Shown here: in pieces, positions 38,234-48,331 of the stretch
How the letters are laid out: each line of letters begins with the position of its first letter
Position numbering within the stretch: the stretch's first letter is position 1
NCBI RefSeq assembly: GCF_001636055.1
Contig: NZ_CP011789.1
Span: 5,554,501-5,618,500 of the forward strand
Length of the DNA: 64,000 nt
Direction: 5' to 3'
From: Pseudomonas putida
GTDB taxonomy: Bacteria > Pseudomonadota > Gammaproteobacteria > Pseudomonadales > Pseudomonadaceae
Made by a program: the position numbers and the translations under genes
Notes under the pieces: generated by a model
Told to the model about the DNA's origin: nothing
The model's database searches: none
The model's input: the letters and a program-made list of their open reading frames with translations, nothing else

Positions 38234-39649
38234 ATGCAGCCTATGACCCGGACCTCATCCCCCCAGGCAGATGACCAGCATCTGCAGCGCAACCTGACCA
38301 ACCGCCACATCCAGCTCATCGCCATCGGTGGCGCCATCGGCACCGGCCTGTTCATGGGCTCGGGCAAGACCATCAGCCTCGCGGGCCCGTCGATCATCTT
38401 CGTCTACATGATCATCGGCTTCATGCTGTTCTTCGTCATGCGTGCCATGGGCGAGCTGTTGCTGTCGAACCTCAACTACAAGTCGTTCATCGATTTCTCC
38501 GCCGACCTGCTCGGCCCCTGGGCCGGCTACTTCACTGGCTGGACCTACTGGTTCTGCTGGGTCGTCACCGGCATCGCCGACGTGGTGGCGATCGCCGCCT
38601 ATACACAGTTCTGGTTCCCCGACCTGCCGCAGTGGATACCGGCGCTGACCTGCGTGGCGGTCCTGCTGTCGCTGAACCTGGTCACGGTGAAACTGTTCGG
38701 CGAGATGGAATTCTGGTTCGCCCTGATCAAGATCGTCGCCATCCTCGGCCTGGTCGCCACCGGCCTGTACATGGTCATCACCGGCTTCCAGTCGCCGAGC
38801 GGCCACACGGCCAGCCTGGCCAACCTGTGGAATGACGGCGGCATGTTCCCCAATGGCCTGTTCGGCTTCTTCGCCGGTTTCCAGATCGCGGTATTCGCCT
38901 TCGTCGGCATCGAGCTGGTAGGCACCACCGCCGCCGAAGCGAAGAACCCCGAGCGCACCCTGCCACGGGCGATCAACTCGATCCCGATCCGCATCATCGT
39001 GTTCTATGTGCTGGCGTTGATCGCGATCATGGCGGTTACACCATGGCGCGACGTGGTCCCGGGCAAGAGCCCGTTCGTCGAACTGTTCGTGCTGGCTGGC
39101 CTGCCGGCAGCGGCAAGCATCATCAACTTCGTGGTGCTGACCTCGGCCGCTTCGTCGGCCAACAGCGGCGTGTTCTCCACCAGCCGCATGCTCTACGGCC
39201 TGGCCCAGGAAGGCGATGCACCGAAGGCCTTCGAAAAGCTCTCGCGGCGCGCCGTACCGGCCAACGGCCTGTACTTCTCCTGCCTGTGCCTGCTGCTCGG
39301 CGCGGTGCTGATCTACCTGGTGCCGAACGTGATCGAAGCCTTCACCCTGGTGACCACGGTGTCGGCGGTGCTGTTCATGTTCGTCTGGACGCTGATCCTG
39401 CTGTCGTACCTGAGCTACAGCAAGCAGCGCGCGGCGCTGCACGAGAAGTCGATCTACAAGATGCCTGGCGGGCGTTTCATGTGCTACGTGTGCCTGGTGT
39501 TCTTCGCCGGCATTCTGGTGCTGTTGAGCCTGGAAGCCGACACCCGTTCGGCGCTGGTGGTCACGCCAATCTGGTTCCTGCTGCTGGCCGTTACCTACCA
39601 GTTCGTACGCAGCAAGCGCCAGCCACGGGCGGTGGTGCGCGACAACTGA
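38234..39649 (+). CDS. cycA: D-serine/D-alanine/glycine transporter, CycA-like amino acid permease
   Basis: 471 residues with twelve membrane helices. The N-terminal block QLIAIGGAIGTGLFMGSGK and the following SLAGPSIIFVYMIIGFMLFF are nearly identical to E. coli CycA as I recall it, as is FVVLTSAASSANSGVFSTSR. It belongs to the APC superfamily amino acid/proton symporters; the likely substrates are glycine, D-alanine and D-serine. ATG 38243 is an alternative start, with GGA nine bases upstream. The gene is separate from urtA by 271 bp. Confidence 0.88.
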   Translation: MQPMTRTSSPQADDQHLQRNLTNRHIQLIAIGGAIGTGLFMGSGKTISLAGPSIIFVYMIIGFMLFFVMRAMGELLLSNLNYKSFIDFSADLLGPWAGYFTGWTYWFCWVVTGIADVVAIAAYTQFWFPDLPQWIPALTCVAVLLSLNLVTVKLFGEMEFWFALIKIVAILGLVATGLYMVITGFQSPSGHTASLANLWNDGGMFPNGLFGFFAGFQIAVFAFVGIELVGTTAAEAKNPERTLPRAINSIPIRIIVFYVLALIAIMAVTPWRDVVPGKSPFVELFVLAGLPAAASIINFVVLTSAASSANSGVFSTSRMLYGLAQEGDAPKAFEKLSRRAVPANGLYFSCLCLLLGAVLIYLVPNVIEAFTLVTTVSAVLFMFVWTLILLSYLSYSKQRAALHEKSIYKMPGGRFMCYVCLVFFAGILVLLSLEADTRSALVVTPIWFLLLAVTYQFVRSKRQPRAVVRDN

Positions 39650-39667
39650 TCTGCACAGGGCTGCTCT

Positions 39668-39700
39668 GCAGCCCTTTCGCGGGCAAACCCCGCTCTCGCA
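39668..39700. repeat. Single degenerate REP
   Basis: GCAGCCCTTTCGCGGGCAAA then CCCCGCTCTCGC, a partial REP without an inverted partner, just after cycA. Confidence 0.6.
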
Positions 39701-39859
39701 ATCATGGTGTGTAGTTTCACGTCGCCCCCAGCGCGCTGCGCAGAAACTGCTCACCCTCTGGCCCCAATCCTGTGCAGGCTCGCCGAGCAAGCACCAACCT
39801 GGCCCTCCTCAAGGCCCCGCATCGAAGCACAACCCTTCTAATCTGCAGCCTCGCGCACC

Positions 39860-39876
39860 ACGGCACAGCCTTTGCA
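39860..39876 (+). promoter_or_regulatory. Candidate sigma-54 promoter of the urt operon
   Basis: CGGCACAGCCTTTGCA carries GG at 39862-39863 and GC at 39874-39875, exactly 10 bases apart as in -24/-12 promoters (consensus TGGCAC-N5-TTGC). It lies 45 bp before the urtA ATG. Urea transport operons are usually under NtrC control, so the position fits; no convincing pair of NtrC sites was identified. Confidence 0.55.
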
Positions 39877-39920
39877 ATCTCCCCTCTGCCAACACCACAA
39901 CAACTCAGCGGAGAGAGCAC

Positions 39921-41186
39921 ATGAAGCGACGCAGTCTGATCAAGGCCTTCACCCTCAGCGCATCGATCGCGGCGATGGGCCTGAGCTGGAGCATCCAGGC
40001 GGCCGAGACCATCAAGGTCGGCATCCTGCATTCGCTGTCCGGGACCATGGCCATTTCCGAAACGTCACTCAAGGACATGGCGCTGATGACCATCGACGAG
40101 ATCAACGCCAAGGGCGGGGTCAATGGCAAGCTGCTCGAACCGGTGGTGGTCGACCCGGCCTCGAACTGGCCGCTGTTCGCCGAGAAGAGCCGCCAACTGC
40201 TGACTCAGGACAAGGTCGCGGTGGTGTTCGGTTGCTGGACCTCGGTGTCGCGCAAGTCGGTGCTGCCGGTGTTCGAGGAGCTCAACGGGCTGTTGTTCTA
40301 CCCGGTGCAATATGAAGGCGAGGAGATGTCGCCGAACGTGTTCTACACCGGCGCTGCGCCCAACCAGCAGGCGATCCCGGCGGTGGAATACCTGATGAGC
40401 GAAGACGGCGGTGGTGCCAAGCGCTTCTTCCTGCTGGGCACCGACTACGTCTACCCGCGCACCACCAACAAGATCCTGCGCGCTTTCCTGCACAGCAAGG
40501 GCGTGGCCGACAAGGACATCGAAGAGGTCTACACGCCGTTCGGCCACAGCGACTACCAGACCATCGTCGCCAACATCAAGAAGTTCTCCGCAGGCGGCAA
40601 GACGGCGGTGATCTCCACCGTCAATGGCGACTCCAATGTGCCCTTCTACAAAGAGCTGGCCAACCAGGGCCTGAAAGCCACCGACGTGCCGGTGGTGGCC
40701 TTCTCGGTGGGAGAAGAGGAACTGCGTGGCATCGACACCAAGCCGCTGGTCGGCCACTTGGCGGCGTGGAACTACTTCGAGTCGGTGGAAAACCCGGTCA
40801 ACCAGAAGTTCGTCGCCGACTGGAAAGCCTACGCCAAGGCCAAGGGCCTGCCGGGTGCCGACAAGGCGGTGACCAACGACCCGATGGAGGCCACCTACGT
40901 GGGCATCCACATGTGGGCGCAGGCGGCCGAGAAAGCCAAGTCCACCGATGTCGACAAAGTGCGTGAGGCCTTGGCCGGGCAGAGCTTCCAGGCGCCGTCC
41001 GGCTTCACCCTGACCATGGACAAGACCAACCACCACCTGCACAAGCCGGTGATGATCGGCGAGATCCAGGAAGACGGGCAGTTCAGTGTGGTCTGGCAGA
41101 CCGAGCAGCCGCTGCGTGCGCAGCCGTGGAGCCCGTTCATACCAGGCAATGACAAGCGGCCTGACTATGCAGTGAAAGGTAACTGA
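39921..41186 (+). CDS. urtA: Urea ABC transporter, substrate-binding protein
   Basis: 421 residues with a signal peptide (MKRRSLIKAFTLSASIAAMGLSWSIQA, cleaved after AxA; quoted only as landmarks at residues 1-27). The mature protein starts ETIKVGILHSLSGTMAISE, diagnostic of UrtA. VVFGCWTSVSRKSVLPVFEE and LFYPVQYEGEE are also specific to the urea/short-chain amide binders. GGAGAG lies 6-8 bases before the ATG. It feeds urea to the UrtBC membrane channel. A REP pair separates it from urtB. Confidence 0.96.
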   Translation: MKRRSLIKAFTLSASIAAMGLSWSIQAAETIKVGILHSLSGTMAISETSLKDMALMTIDEINAKGGVNGKLLEPVVVDPASNWPLFAEKSRQLLTQDKVAVVFGCWTSVSRKSVLPVFEELNGLLFYPVQYEGEEMSPNVFYTGAAPNQQAIPAVEYLMSEDGGGAKRFFLLGTDYVYPRTTNKILRAFLHSKGVADKDIEEVYTPFGHSDYQTIVANIKKFSAGGKTAVISTVNGDSNVPFYKELANQGLKATDVPVVAFSVGEEELRGIDTKPLVGHLAAWNYFESVENPVNQKFVADWKAYAKAKGLPGADKAVTNDPMEATYVGIHMWAQAAEKAKSTDVDKVREALAGQSFQAPSGFTLTMDKTNHHLHKPVMIGEIQEDGQFSVVWQTEQPLRAQPWSPFIPGNDKRPDYAVKGN

Positions 41187-41211
41187 GTGCATGGGGCCGC
41201 TTTGCGGCCCA

Positions 41212-41298
41212 TTCGCGGGCAAGTCGGGGCGCCGAACCGCCGCTCCCACAGATCCCGGGAACACCGCTGAACCTGTGGGAGCGGGCTTGCCCGCGAAG
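41212..41298. repeat. Inverted REP pair between urtA and urtB
   Basis: Left copy is the GCCGGGGCGCCGAACCGCC-type variant; right copy is the standard core in reverse. It sits inside an operon, where it may cap urtA mRNA and lower urtBCDE levels relative to the binding protein. Confidence 0.87.
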
Positions 41299-41328
41299 AA
41301 TCCACCTCCGATTTCCAGGATTGCTCGC

Positions 41329-42816
41329 ATGCTCAGACTCCTGCTCACCCTCCTCCTCCTGCTACCCCTAGCCACTCAGGCCAGCGAGGGCGAATTCTTC
41401 CTCGGCGCCAAGCCCGCCGAACAGGCCAGCCTGCTCGAAGGCTGGGCCGCACAACCCGAACCGGCCCGCCTGGCGCTGCTGGAAAACCTGCGCGAAGGGC
41501 GCATAGCCGAAGACGACACGCGCAAGGTGCGCCTGAACAATCGCCTGCGCGGCCTGATCGACAACGCCCTGGCCAGCCATCAACTGCTCAGCGCCGACAG
41601 CAACCTGCGTCTGGCCGCAGCACGGCAACTGCAAAAAAGCGCGCAACCGGCGCAGATGGCGCTGCTCGACCGTGCCTTCGCCAGCGAACCGGACGCCGCC
41701 GTGCACGCCGCCCTGGGCCTCGCCCTGGCCAACCTGCAGCTGGGCGCCAGCGAACCTCGGGTACGCCTGGCCGCAGTGCGCCTGCTCGGGGAAACCGGCG
41801 ACCCGCTGGCGCGTACCCGTCTGGAAGCTCTGTTGCAGCCTGGCGCAGAACCCGACGCCGGGGTGCGCACCGCCGCCGAGACCAGCCTGGCCCAGGTCCA
41901 ACGCAAGCTGCTGTTCGGTGAGATCCTCGGCCAGGCGTTCAGCGGCCTGTCCCTGGGTTCGATCCTGCTGCTGGCGGCCTTGGGCCTGGCGATCACCTTC
42001 GGCCTGCTCGGGGTGATCAACATGGCCCACGGCGAAATGCTGATGCTCGGTGCCTACAGCACCTACCTGGTGCAGGTGCTGCTGCAGCGCTACGCCCCCG
42101 GCGCCATTGAGTTCTACCCACTGATCGCCCTGCCGGTGGCCTTCGCCGTCAGTGCCGGAGTCGGCATGGCGCTGGAACGCACCGTCATCCGCCATCTCTA
42201 CGGCCGCCCGCTGGAAACCCTGCTGGCGACCTGGGGCATCAGCCTGATCCTGATCCAGGCGGTGCGCCTGCTGTTCGGCGCGCAGAACGTCGAGGTGAGC
42301 AACCCGGCGTGGTTGTCTGGCGGCATCCAGGTGCTGCCCAACCTGGTGCTGCCTTACAACCGCCTGGTGATCATCGGCTTCGCCCTGGCAGTGGTGCTGC
42401 TCACCTGGCTGCTGCTCAACCGCACACGGTTGGGGCTGAACGTGCGCGCGGTCACGCAGAACCGCAGCATGGCGGCCTGCTGCGGCGTGTCCACCGGGCG
42501 CGTCGACATGCTCGCCTTCGGCCTGGGCTCGGGTATCGCCGGGCTGGGCGGGGTCGCCCTGAGCCAGGTCGGCAACGTCGGCCCTGACCTGGGCCAGAGC
42601 TACATCATCGACTCCTTCCTGGTGGTGGTGCTCGGCGGCGTCGGGCAACTGGCCGGCAGCCTCTGGGCGGCCTTCGGGCTGGGCATCGCCAACAAGCTGC
42701 TGGAACCGCAGATCGGTGCGGTACTCGGCAAGATCCTCATCCTTGCGCTGATCATTCTGTTCATCCAGAAACGCCCGCAAGGCCTGTTCGCCCTCAAGGG
42801 ACGGGTAATCGACTGA
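41329..42816 (+). CDS. urtB: Urea ABC transporter, permease UrtB
   Basis: 495 residues from ATG 41329; the open frame extends into the REP pair without a better start. After a signal peptide (MLRLLLTLLLLLPLATQA) about 180 residues form a helical periplasmic domain with repeat-like Ala/Leu-rich helices. The permease part begins at FSGLSLGSILLLAALGLAI and carries NMAHGEMLMLGAYSTYLV, typical of branched-chain/urea transporter permeases. The N-terminal extension is normal for UrtB. urtC starts at the last base of the stop codon. Confidence 0.95.
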   Translation: MLRLLLTLLLLLPLATQASEGEFFLGAKPAEQASLLEGWAAQPEPARLALLENLREGRIAEDDTRKVRLNNRLRGLIDNALASHQLLSADSNLRLAAARQLQKSAQPAQMALLDRAFASEPDAAVHAALGLALANLQLGASEPRVRLAAVRLLGETGDPLARTRLEALLQPGAEPDAGVRTAAETSLAQVQRKLLFGEILGQAFSGLSLGSILLLAALGLAITFGLLGVINMAHGEMLMLGAYSTYLVQVLLQRYAPGAIEFYPLIALPVAFAVSAGVGMALERTVIRHLYGRPLETLLATWGISLILIQAVRLLFGAQNVEVSNPAWLSGGIQVLPNLVLPYNRLVIIGFALAVVLLTWLLLNRTRLGLNVRAVTQNRSMAACCGVSTGRVDMLAFGLGSGIAGLGGVALSQVGNVGPDLGQSYIIDSFLVVVLGGVGQLAGSLWAAFGLGIANKLLEPQIGAVLGKILILALIILFIQKRPQGLFALKGRVID

Positions 42817-43891
42817 TGAACCAGCCACTGCTTGTCACTGCCACGCAAAAGGTCGGGCCACGCCTGTCACTGGCCATCGGCGCCATTGTCATCCTGGTGC
42901 TGCTGGCCCTGCCGCTGCTGTCGCTGCTACCTGACGGCCATGCGCTGCAGGTCTCGGCCTACACCCTGACCCTGGTCGGCAAGATCCTTTGCTACGCCAT
43001 CGTCGCCCTGGCCCTGGACCTGGTCTGGGGCTACGCCGGGCTGCTGTCGCTGGGCCACGGCCTGTTCTTCGCCCTCGGCGGCTATGCCATGGGCATGTAC
43101 CTGATGCGCCAGGCGGCCGGCGACGGCCTGCCAGGCTTCATGACCTTCCTGTCGTGGAGCGAGCTGCCCTGGTACTGGGCCGGCACCCAGCACTTCGCCT
43201 GGGCGCTGTGCCTGGCGGTACTGGCGCCGGGGATGCTGGCACTGGTGTTCGGCTGGTTCGCCTTCCGTTCGCGGATCAAGGGCGTGTACTTCTCGATCAT
43301 GACCCAGGCCCTGACCTTTGCCGGGATGCTGCTGTTCTTTCGCAACGAAACCGGGTTCGGCGGCAACAACGGCTTCACCAGCTTCCGCACCATCCTGGGC
43401 TTCGAGATCACCGCACCGGGCACCCGCGCGGTGCTGTTCCTGCTCACTGTCGCACTGCTGCTGGGCAGCCTGTACCTGTGCTGGTGGCTGACGCGCAGCA
43501 AGTTCGGGCGCTTGCTCACCGCGCTGCGCGACGCCGAGAACCGCCTGATGTTCTGCGGATACGATCCACGCGGCTTCAAGCTGCTGGTGTGGGTGCTCAG
43601 CGCCGTGCTGTGCGGCCTGGCCGGGGCGCTTTACGTGCCGCAGGTGGGCATCATCAACCCCAGCGAAATGTCGCCGACCAATTCCATCGAAGCCGCTGTC
43701 TGGGTTGCCCTGGGCGGACGCGGCACGCTGATCGGCCCGCTGCTTGGCGCAGGCCTGGTCAATGGCATGAAGAGCTGGTTCACCGTGGCCTTCCCGGAGT
43801 TCTGGCTGTTCTTCCTCGGCGCACTGTTCATCCTGGTCACCCTGTACCTGCCCAAGGGCGTGGTCGGGCTGCTGAAGAAAAGGAGCCAGCC

Positions 43892-43895
<4 letters not shown>
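42816..43895 (+). CDS. urtC: Urea ABC transporter, permease UrtC
   Basis: 359 residues with about ten membrane helices. Its ATG overlaps the urtB stop by one base (TGATG), which implies translational coupling. LDLVWGYAGLLSLGHGLFFALGGYAMGMYLM (landmark near residues 68-98) and FGWFAFRSRIKGVYFSIMTQ mark the LivM-like family. It pairs with UrtB to form the channel. The stop overlaps urtD by 4 bases. Confidence 0.95.
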
Positions 43896-44749
<854 letters not shown>

Positions 44750-44765
44750 ACAGTGGGAATTGTGT

Positions 44766-44857
44766 CGGCCTTTTCGCGGGCAAGTCGGAGCGCCGAACCA
44801 CCGCTCCCACAAGACAGCGTGAACCCGTAGGAGCGGGCTTGCCCGCGAAAAGGCCGG
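44766..44857. repeat. Inverted REP pair between urtD and urtE
   Basis: Arms CGGCCTTTTCGCGGGCAAG and CTTGCCCGCGAAAAGGCCG are complementary. The right half is copied again at 45038-45072 as part of the 215-bp tandem duplication. Confidence 0.88.
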
Positions 44858-45235
44858 CACAGACAAAACAGTTTTACTAGGAACCCAACATGCTCAAGAT
44901 CGACACCCTGCACCAGTACTATGGCGGCAGCCACATCCTCCGAGGCCTGTCGTTCGAAGCCAGGATCGGCGAAGTCACCTGCCTGCTGGGCCGCAACGGC
45001 GTGGGCAAGACCACCCTGCTCCCACAAGACAGCGTGAACCCGTAGGAGCGGGCTTGCCCGCGAAAAGGCCGGCACAGACAAAACAGTTTTACTAGGAACC
45101 CAACATGCTCAAGATCGACACCCTGCACCAGTACTATGGCGGCAGCCACATCCTCCGAGGCCTGTCGTTCGAAGCCAGGATCGGCGAAGTCACCTGCCTG
45201 CTGGGCCGCAACGGCGTGGGCAAGACCACCCTGCT
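44806..45235. repeat. Perfect 215-bp tandem duplication (2 copies)
   Basis: Copy 1 is 44806-45020 and copy 2 is 45021-45235; I found no mismatch. Each contains the right half of a REP pair, the ribosome-binding region and the first 44 codons of urtE. Junction microhomology is GCT (GCTCCCAC at 44803 and 45018). Identity of the copies implies a recent event or an assembly artefact. Confidence 0.93.
44890..45045 (+). pseudogene. Truncated duplicate of urtE
   Basis: ATG 44890 starts a 51-codon frame identical to UrtE for 44 residues, through the Walker A motif GRNGVGKTTLL, then runs out of frame into the repeated leader as PQDSVNP and stops at TAG 45043-45045. It keeps its own ribosome binding region. 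It would make a peptide with a P-loop but no Walker B or signature, so it should be inactive. Confidence 0.88.
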
Positions 45236-45803
45236 GCGCTGCCTGATGGGCCTGGTGCCAGCCCGCGAAGGCAGCATCGAGTGGGAGGGCAAGCCGATCA
45301 CTGCGCTCAAGCCCCAGCAGCGGGTGCATGCCGGCATCGCCTACGTGCCCCAGGGCCGCGAGATATTCCCGCGCCTGACCGTGGAGGAAAACCTGCTGAT
45401 GGGCCTGTCGCGCTTCAGCGCCCGCGAGGCGCGGGAGGTGCCGGCATTCATCTACGAGCTGTTCCCGGTGCTCGAACAGATGAAGCAACGCCGTGGCGGC
45501 GACCTCTCCGGCGGCCAGCAGCAACAGCTGGCGATCGGTCGCGCCCTGGCCAGCCGCCCGCGCCTGCTGATCCTCGACGAACCCACCGAAGGCATCCAGC
45601 CGTCGGTGATCAAGGAAATCGGCGCAGTCATCCGCAGCCTGGCCCAGCGCGGCGACATGGCCATCCTGCTGGTCGAGCAGTTCTACGATTTTGCCGAAGA
45701 GCTGGCCGACCAGTACCTGGTCATGGCCCGCGGTGAAATCGTCCAGCGCGGCCGCGGCGAAAACATGCAGGCAGAAGGTGTACGTGGGCTGGTAACCATT
45801 TAA
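45105..45803 (+). CDS. urtE: Urea ABC transporter, ATPase UrtE
   Basis: 232 residues, complete. Walker A GRNGVGKTT, signature LSGGQQQQ, Walker B LLILDEPTEGIQPS. It is the second ATPase of the urea transporter. The leader and first 44 codons are an exact copy of the segment at 44890-45020, so translation of this copy must initiate behind a decoy start and a REP half. The ribosome binding region is TAGGAACCCAAC directly before the ATG. Confidence 0.95.
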   Translation: MLKIDTLHQYYGGSHILRGLSFEARIGEVTCLLGRNGVGKTTLLRCLMGLVPAREGSIEWEGKPITALKPQQRVHAGIAYVPQGREIFPRLTVEENLLMGLSRFSAREAREVPAFIYELFPVLEQMKQRRGGDLSGGQQQQLAIGRALASRPRLLILDEPTEGIQPSVIKEIGAVIRSLAQRGDMAILLVEQFYDFAEELADQYLVMARGEIVQRGRGENMQAEGVRGLVTI

Positions 45804-45834
45804 TCTGCAGCATCGACTTCGCGAAGACACTGCC

Positions 45835-46359
45835 ATGAGCTACCTGATCCGTGATGCCCTACCCGACGACGTGGCGGGCATCCTCGACATCTACAACGAC
45901 GCCGTGCGCAACACCACGGCGATCTGGAACGAAACCCCGGTCGACCTGGCCAACCGCCAGGCCTGGTTCGCCGCCCGCGCCGAGCAGGGTTACCCGATCC
46001 TGGTCGCGGCCGACGCAACCGGCGTACTGGGCTACGCCTCGTTCGGCGACTGGCGGTCGTTCGAGGGTTTTCGCCTCACGGTCGAACACTCGGTGTACAT
46101 CCGCAGCGACCAGCGCGGCAAGGGCCTGGGTCCGCTGCTGATGCAGGCGCTGGTCGAACGCGCCCGACAGTGCGGCAAGCACATGATGGTCGCGGCCATC
46201 GAGAGCGGCAACGCGGCCTCGATCCGTCTGCACGAGCGACTGGGTTTCATTACGACCGGGCAAATGGCCCAGGTCGGGGTGAAGTTCGGTCGCTGGCTCG
46301 ACCTGACGTTCATGCAACTGGCGTTGGACGACAACCGCGAACCACCTCGAAAGGACTGA
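45835..46359 (+). CDS. GNAT acetyltransferase, phosphinothricin/methionine sulfoximine type
   Basis: 174 residues. The N-terminus SYLIRDALPDDVAGILDIYNDAV, with TAIWNETPVDLANRQAWF, and the acetyl-CoA loop RSDQRGKGLGPLLMQALV mark the Pat/MddA family. These enzymes N-acetylate phosphinothricin-like compounds or methionine sulfoximine/sulfone. A homologue lies close to the urease and urt genes in P. aeruginosa (PA4866). It follows urtE by 31 bp and may be co-transcribed with it. True substrate here is inferred. Confidence 0.88.
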   Translation: MSYLIRDALPDDVAGILDIYNDAVRNTTAIWNETPVDLANRQAWFAARAEQGYPILVAADATGVLGYASFGDWRSFEGFRLTVEHSVYIRSDQRGKGLGPLLMQALVERARQCGKHMMVAAIESGNAASIRLHERLGFITTGQMAQVGVKFGRWLDLTFMQLALDDNREPPRKD

Positions 46360-46362
46360 TTC

Positions 46363-46893
46363 ATGAACGCCGCACAGCTACAGCGCGTCACCCACGAGAG
46401 CCTGACCTACTACCGCGACAGCCTCGTGGCGCTGTTGCTCGATGCGGTACGCAATGGGGCTTCGGTGGGGTTTCTGGCGGACATCGACGAGGCCCAGGCG
46501 CTTGCGTATTTCGCTGAAGTTCGCAGCCGGCTTGTCAGCGGTGAGCAGTTGCTCTGGGTGATCGCCCAGGGGCAGGAGGTGCTGGCCAGCGTGCAGTTGG
46601 GGCTGTGCCTGAAACCCAACGGCCTGAACCGCGCCGAGGTGCAAAAGCTGCTGGTGCACAGCCGTGCCCGGCGGCGTGGGCTGGGGCAACAGTTGATAGC
46701 GGCGCTGGAGGCCGATGCCCGACGTCTGAAACGCGGGATGCTGTACCTGGACACCGAGGCAGGGTCGGGTGCCGAGGGATTCTACCAGGCACTGGGGTAT
46801 GACAAGGCCGGTGAGATCCCGGACTATGCCTGCGGCCCGGATGGTGTGTATCGGGCGACCGCGCTGTACTACAAGGTGCTGGCTGGCGCTTGA
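46363..46893 (+). CDS. GNAT family N-acetyltransferase
   Basis: 176 residues, 3 bp after the preceding gene with AAGGA six to ten bases before the ATG, so the two are an operon. The acetyl-CoA binding loop VHSRARRRGLGQQLIAALE and the C-terminal FYQALGYDKAGEIPDYA are characteristic of the GNAT fold. The substrate cannot be told from sequence. The two adjacent GNAT genes are not close paralogues. Confidence 0.85.
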   Translation: MNAAQLQRVTHESLTYYRDSLVALLLDAVRNGASVGFLADIDEAQALAYFAEVRSRLVSGEQLLWVIAQGQEVLASVQLGLCLKPNGLNRAEVQKLLVHSRARRRGLGQQLIAALEADARRLKRGMLYLDTEAGSGAEGFYQALGYDKAGEIPDYACGPDGVYRATALYYKVLAGA

Positions 46894-46906
46894 GAACACC
46901 GCAGTT

Positions 46907-47212
46907 CTACATCTGGGTGAATCGCCCCAAACGCTGCCTCAACATGCTGTTCTCACTGCGCAACTGCTGCACTTCCTGCAGCAACTCCAGCGCCAGCGCC
47001 ACCCCTTCCCACTCCAGTTCCAACTCCTGGTGCAGCTTTGCCGCACGCTTGGCCAGCAGCGGCGCCTGATCGTCGAATAACCAGTCCTCCGGGGTGCGCC
47101 CGGTGGGTTCGACAATGCCGTGCTCGACGATTTCGATCACGCAGTCGGCCGTGACATCGGCCTCCTGACACAAGGTTCGCATGTCCAGTTGAACGATCAG
47201 GGTGCTGCTCAT
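46907..47212 (-). CDS. cbpM: Chaperone modulator CbpM
   Basis: 101 residues from ATG 47212, which has GGAG 9 bases upstream inside the end of cbpA; GTG 47218 is the alternative. It starts MSSTLIVQLDMRTLCQEADV and has a coiled coil at the C-terminal end. CbpM binds the J-domain of CbpA and blocks its action on DnaK and DNA. It follows cbpA by 2 bp, the usual arrangement. Confidence 0.9.
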   Translation of the reverse strand: MSSTLIVQLDMRTLCQEADVTADCVIEIVEHGIVEPTGRTPEDWLFDDQAPLLAKRAAKLHQELELEWEGVALALELLQEVQQLRSENSMLRQRLGRFTQM

Positions 47213-47214
47213 GG

Positions 47215-48168
47215 TCACTTACTCCATTGTGTCCTCGGGTTGAACGCGGCCTTCTCGGAGAGTTTGGTCCAGAGTTCGCGAGTGGTCGCATCGGAGGTGC
47301 TCGGCATGACCACCTTGAGCTGGGCGTAGAGATCGCCACGCTCGCCCTGCTTGTTCGCAAGGCCCATGCCCTTGACCCGCAGGCGCTGGCCGCTCTGGCT
47401 GTCGGGGCGGATGGTCAGGTTGATCTTGCCGGTCAGGGTCGGTACCGCCACCTTGGTGCCCAGCGCTGCCTCCCAGGGAGCCAGCGGCACGGTGATGATC
47501 AGGTCGTGGCCTTCGACATCGAACAGCGGGTGCGGCGCCATGCGGATGGTCAGGAACAGGTCGCCGTTGGCACCACCGCCGACACCCGGAGCGCCCTGGC
47601 CCTTGAGGCGAATACGCTCGCCGTCGGTCACTCCGGCCGGGATCTTCACGTTCAGCGTCTTGGTGGTGAAACCGGTGCGCTGCCCGGCAGCGTTGGTCTG
47701 CGGCACCTGGAAGCTGATCTGTTTGGACTCCTTGCTCAGGGTCTCTTCGAGAAACACCGCCAGTTCCAGTTCCACGTCCTGCCCTCGCCTGCCGGCACTG
47801 CGCTGCTGGCCGCGTGCGCCGCCAAAGGGATTGCCGCCACGGGCACCGAAGATCGAGCTGAAGAAGTCGGAGAAGTCACCGCTCTCGAAGCCGCCGCCAC
47901 CGCCGCGACTTTCCCAGCCTGGCGGCGCCTGGAACGGCCGACCATGCTGGCCGCCGTACTTGCGGATCTCGTCGAATTCAGCGCGTTTCTGCGCATCGCC
48001 CAGCACTTCGTAGGCCTCGTTGGCCTCTTTGAATTTCTCCTCGGCGTCACGCTCCTTGCTGACGTCGGGGTGATACTTGCGCGCCAGCTTGCGGTACGCG
48101 GCCTTGATCGCCTTCTCGTCCGCGCTGGGCTCGACGCCGAGTATCTTGTAATAGTCTTTGAAGTCCAT
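47215..48168 (-). CDS. cbpA: Curved DNA-binding protein CbpA (DnaJ-family co-chaperone)
   Basis: 317 residues. The J-domain (residues 1-70) contains the HPD triad in [10 protein letters not shown] Gly/Phe-rich region (about 75-125, [17 protein letters not shown]) and two C-terminal beta domains follow; no zinc finger, as expected for CbpA. It stimulates DnaK ATPase and binds curved DNA in stationary phase. It is operonic with cbpM and divergent from the Hsp70-like gene at 48332. Confidence 0.95.
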   Translation of the reverse strand: MDFKDYYKILGVEPSADEKAIKAAYRKLARKYHPDVSKERDAEEKFKEANEAYEVLGDAQKRAEFDEIRKYGGQHGRPFQAPPGWESRGGGGGFESGDFSDFFSSIFGARGGNPFGGARGQQRSAGRRGQDVELELAVFLEETLSKESKQISFQVPQTNAAGQRTGFTTKTLNVKIPAGVTDGERIRLKGQGAPGVGGGANGDLFLTIRMAPHPLFDVEGHDLIITVPLAPWEAALGTKVAVPTLTGKINLTIRPDSQSGQRLRVKGMGLANKQGERGDLYAQLKVVMPSTSDATTRELWTKLSEKAAFNPRTQWSK

Positions 48169-48331
48169 CTAAGGATCACCAGTAGGAATTTTCGTGTTGC
48201 ATCTGAAGATTGGGGTCAAGCATAGCCTTTCAAGGTTCGCTTGGGTTTGTCATATGGCAGACGATCGGTCTTGATTCTGTCGGCCACTGGCATAAACTGC
48301 GCGGCCGTTTGGCCTCCGGAAGCCCCTCCCC

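Noticed and set aside
44766..45104. Treating the first ATG of the duplicated region as the true urtE start
   Set aside because: That frame stops after 51 codons; only the ATG at 45105 leads to a full ATPase.
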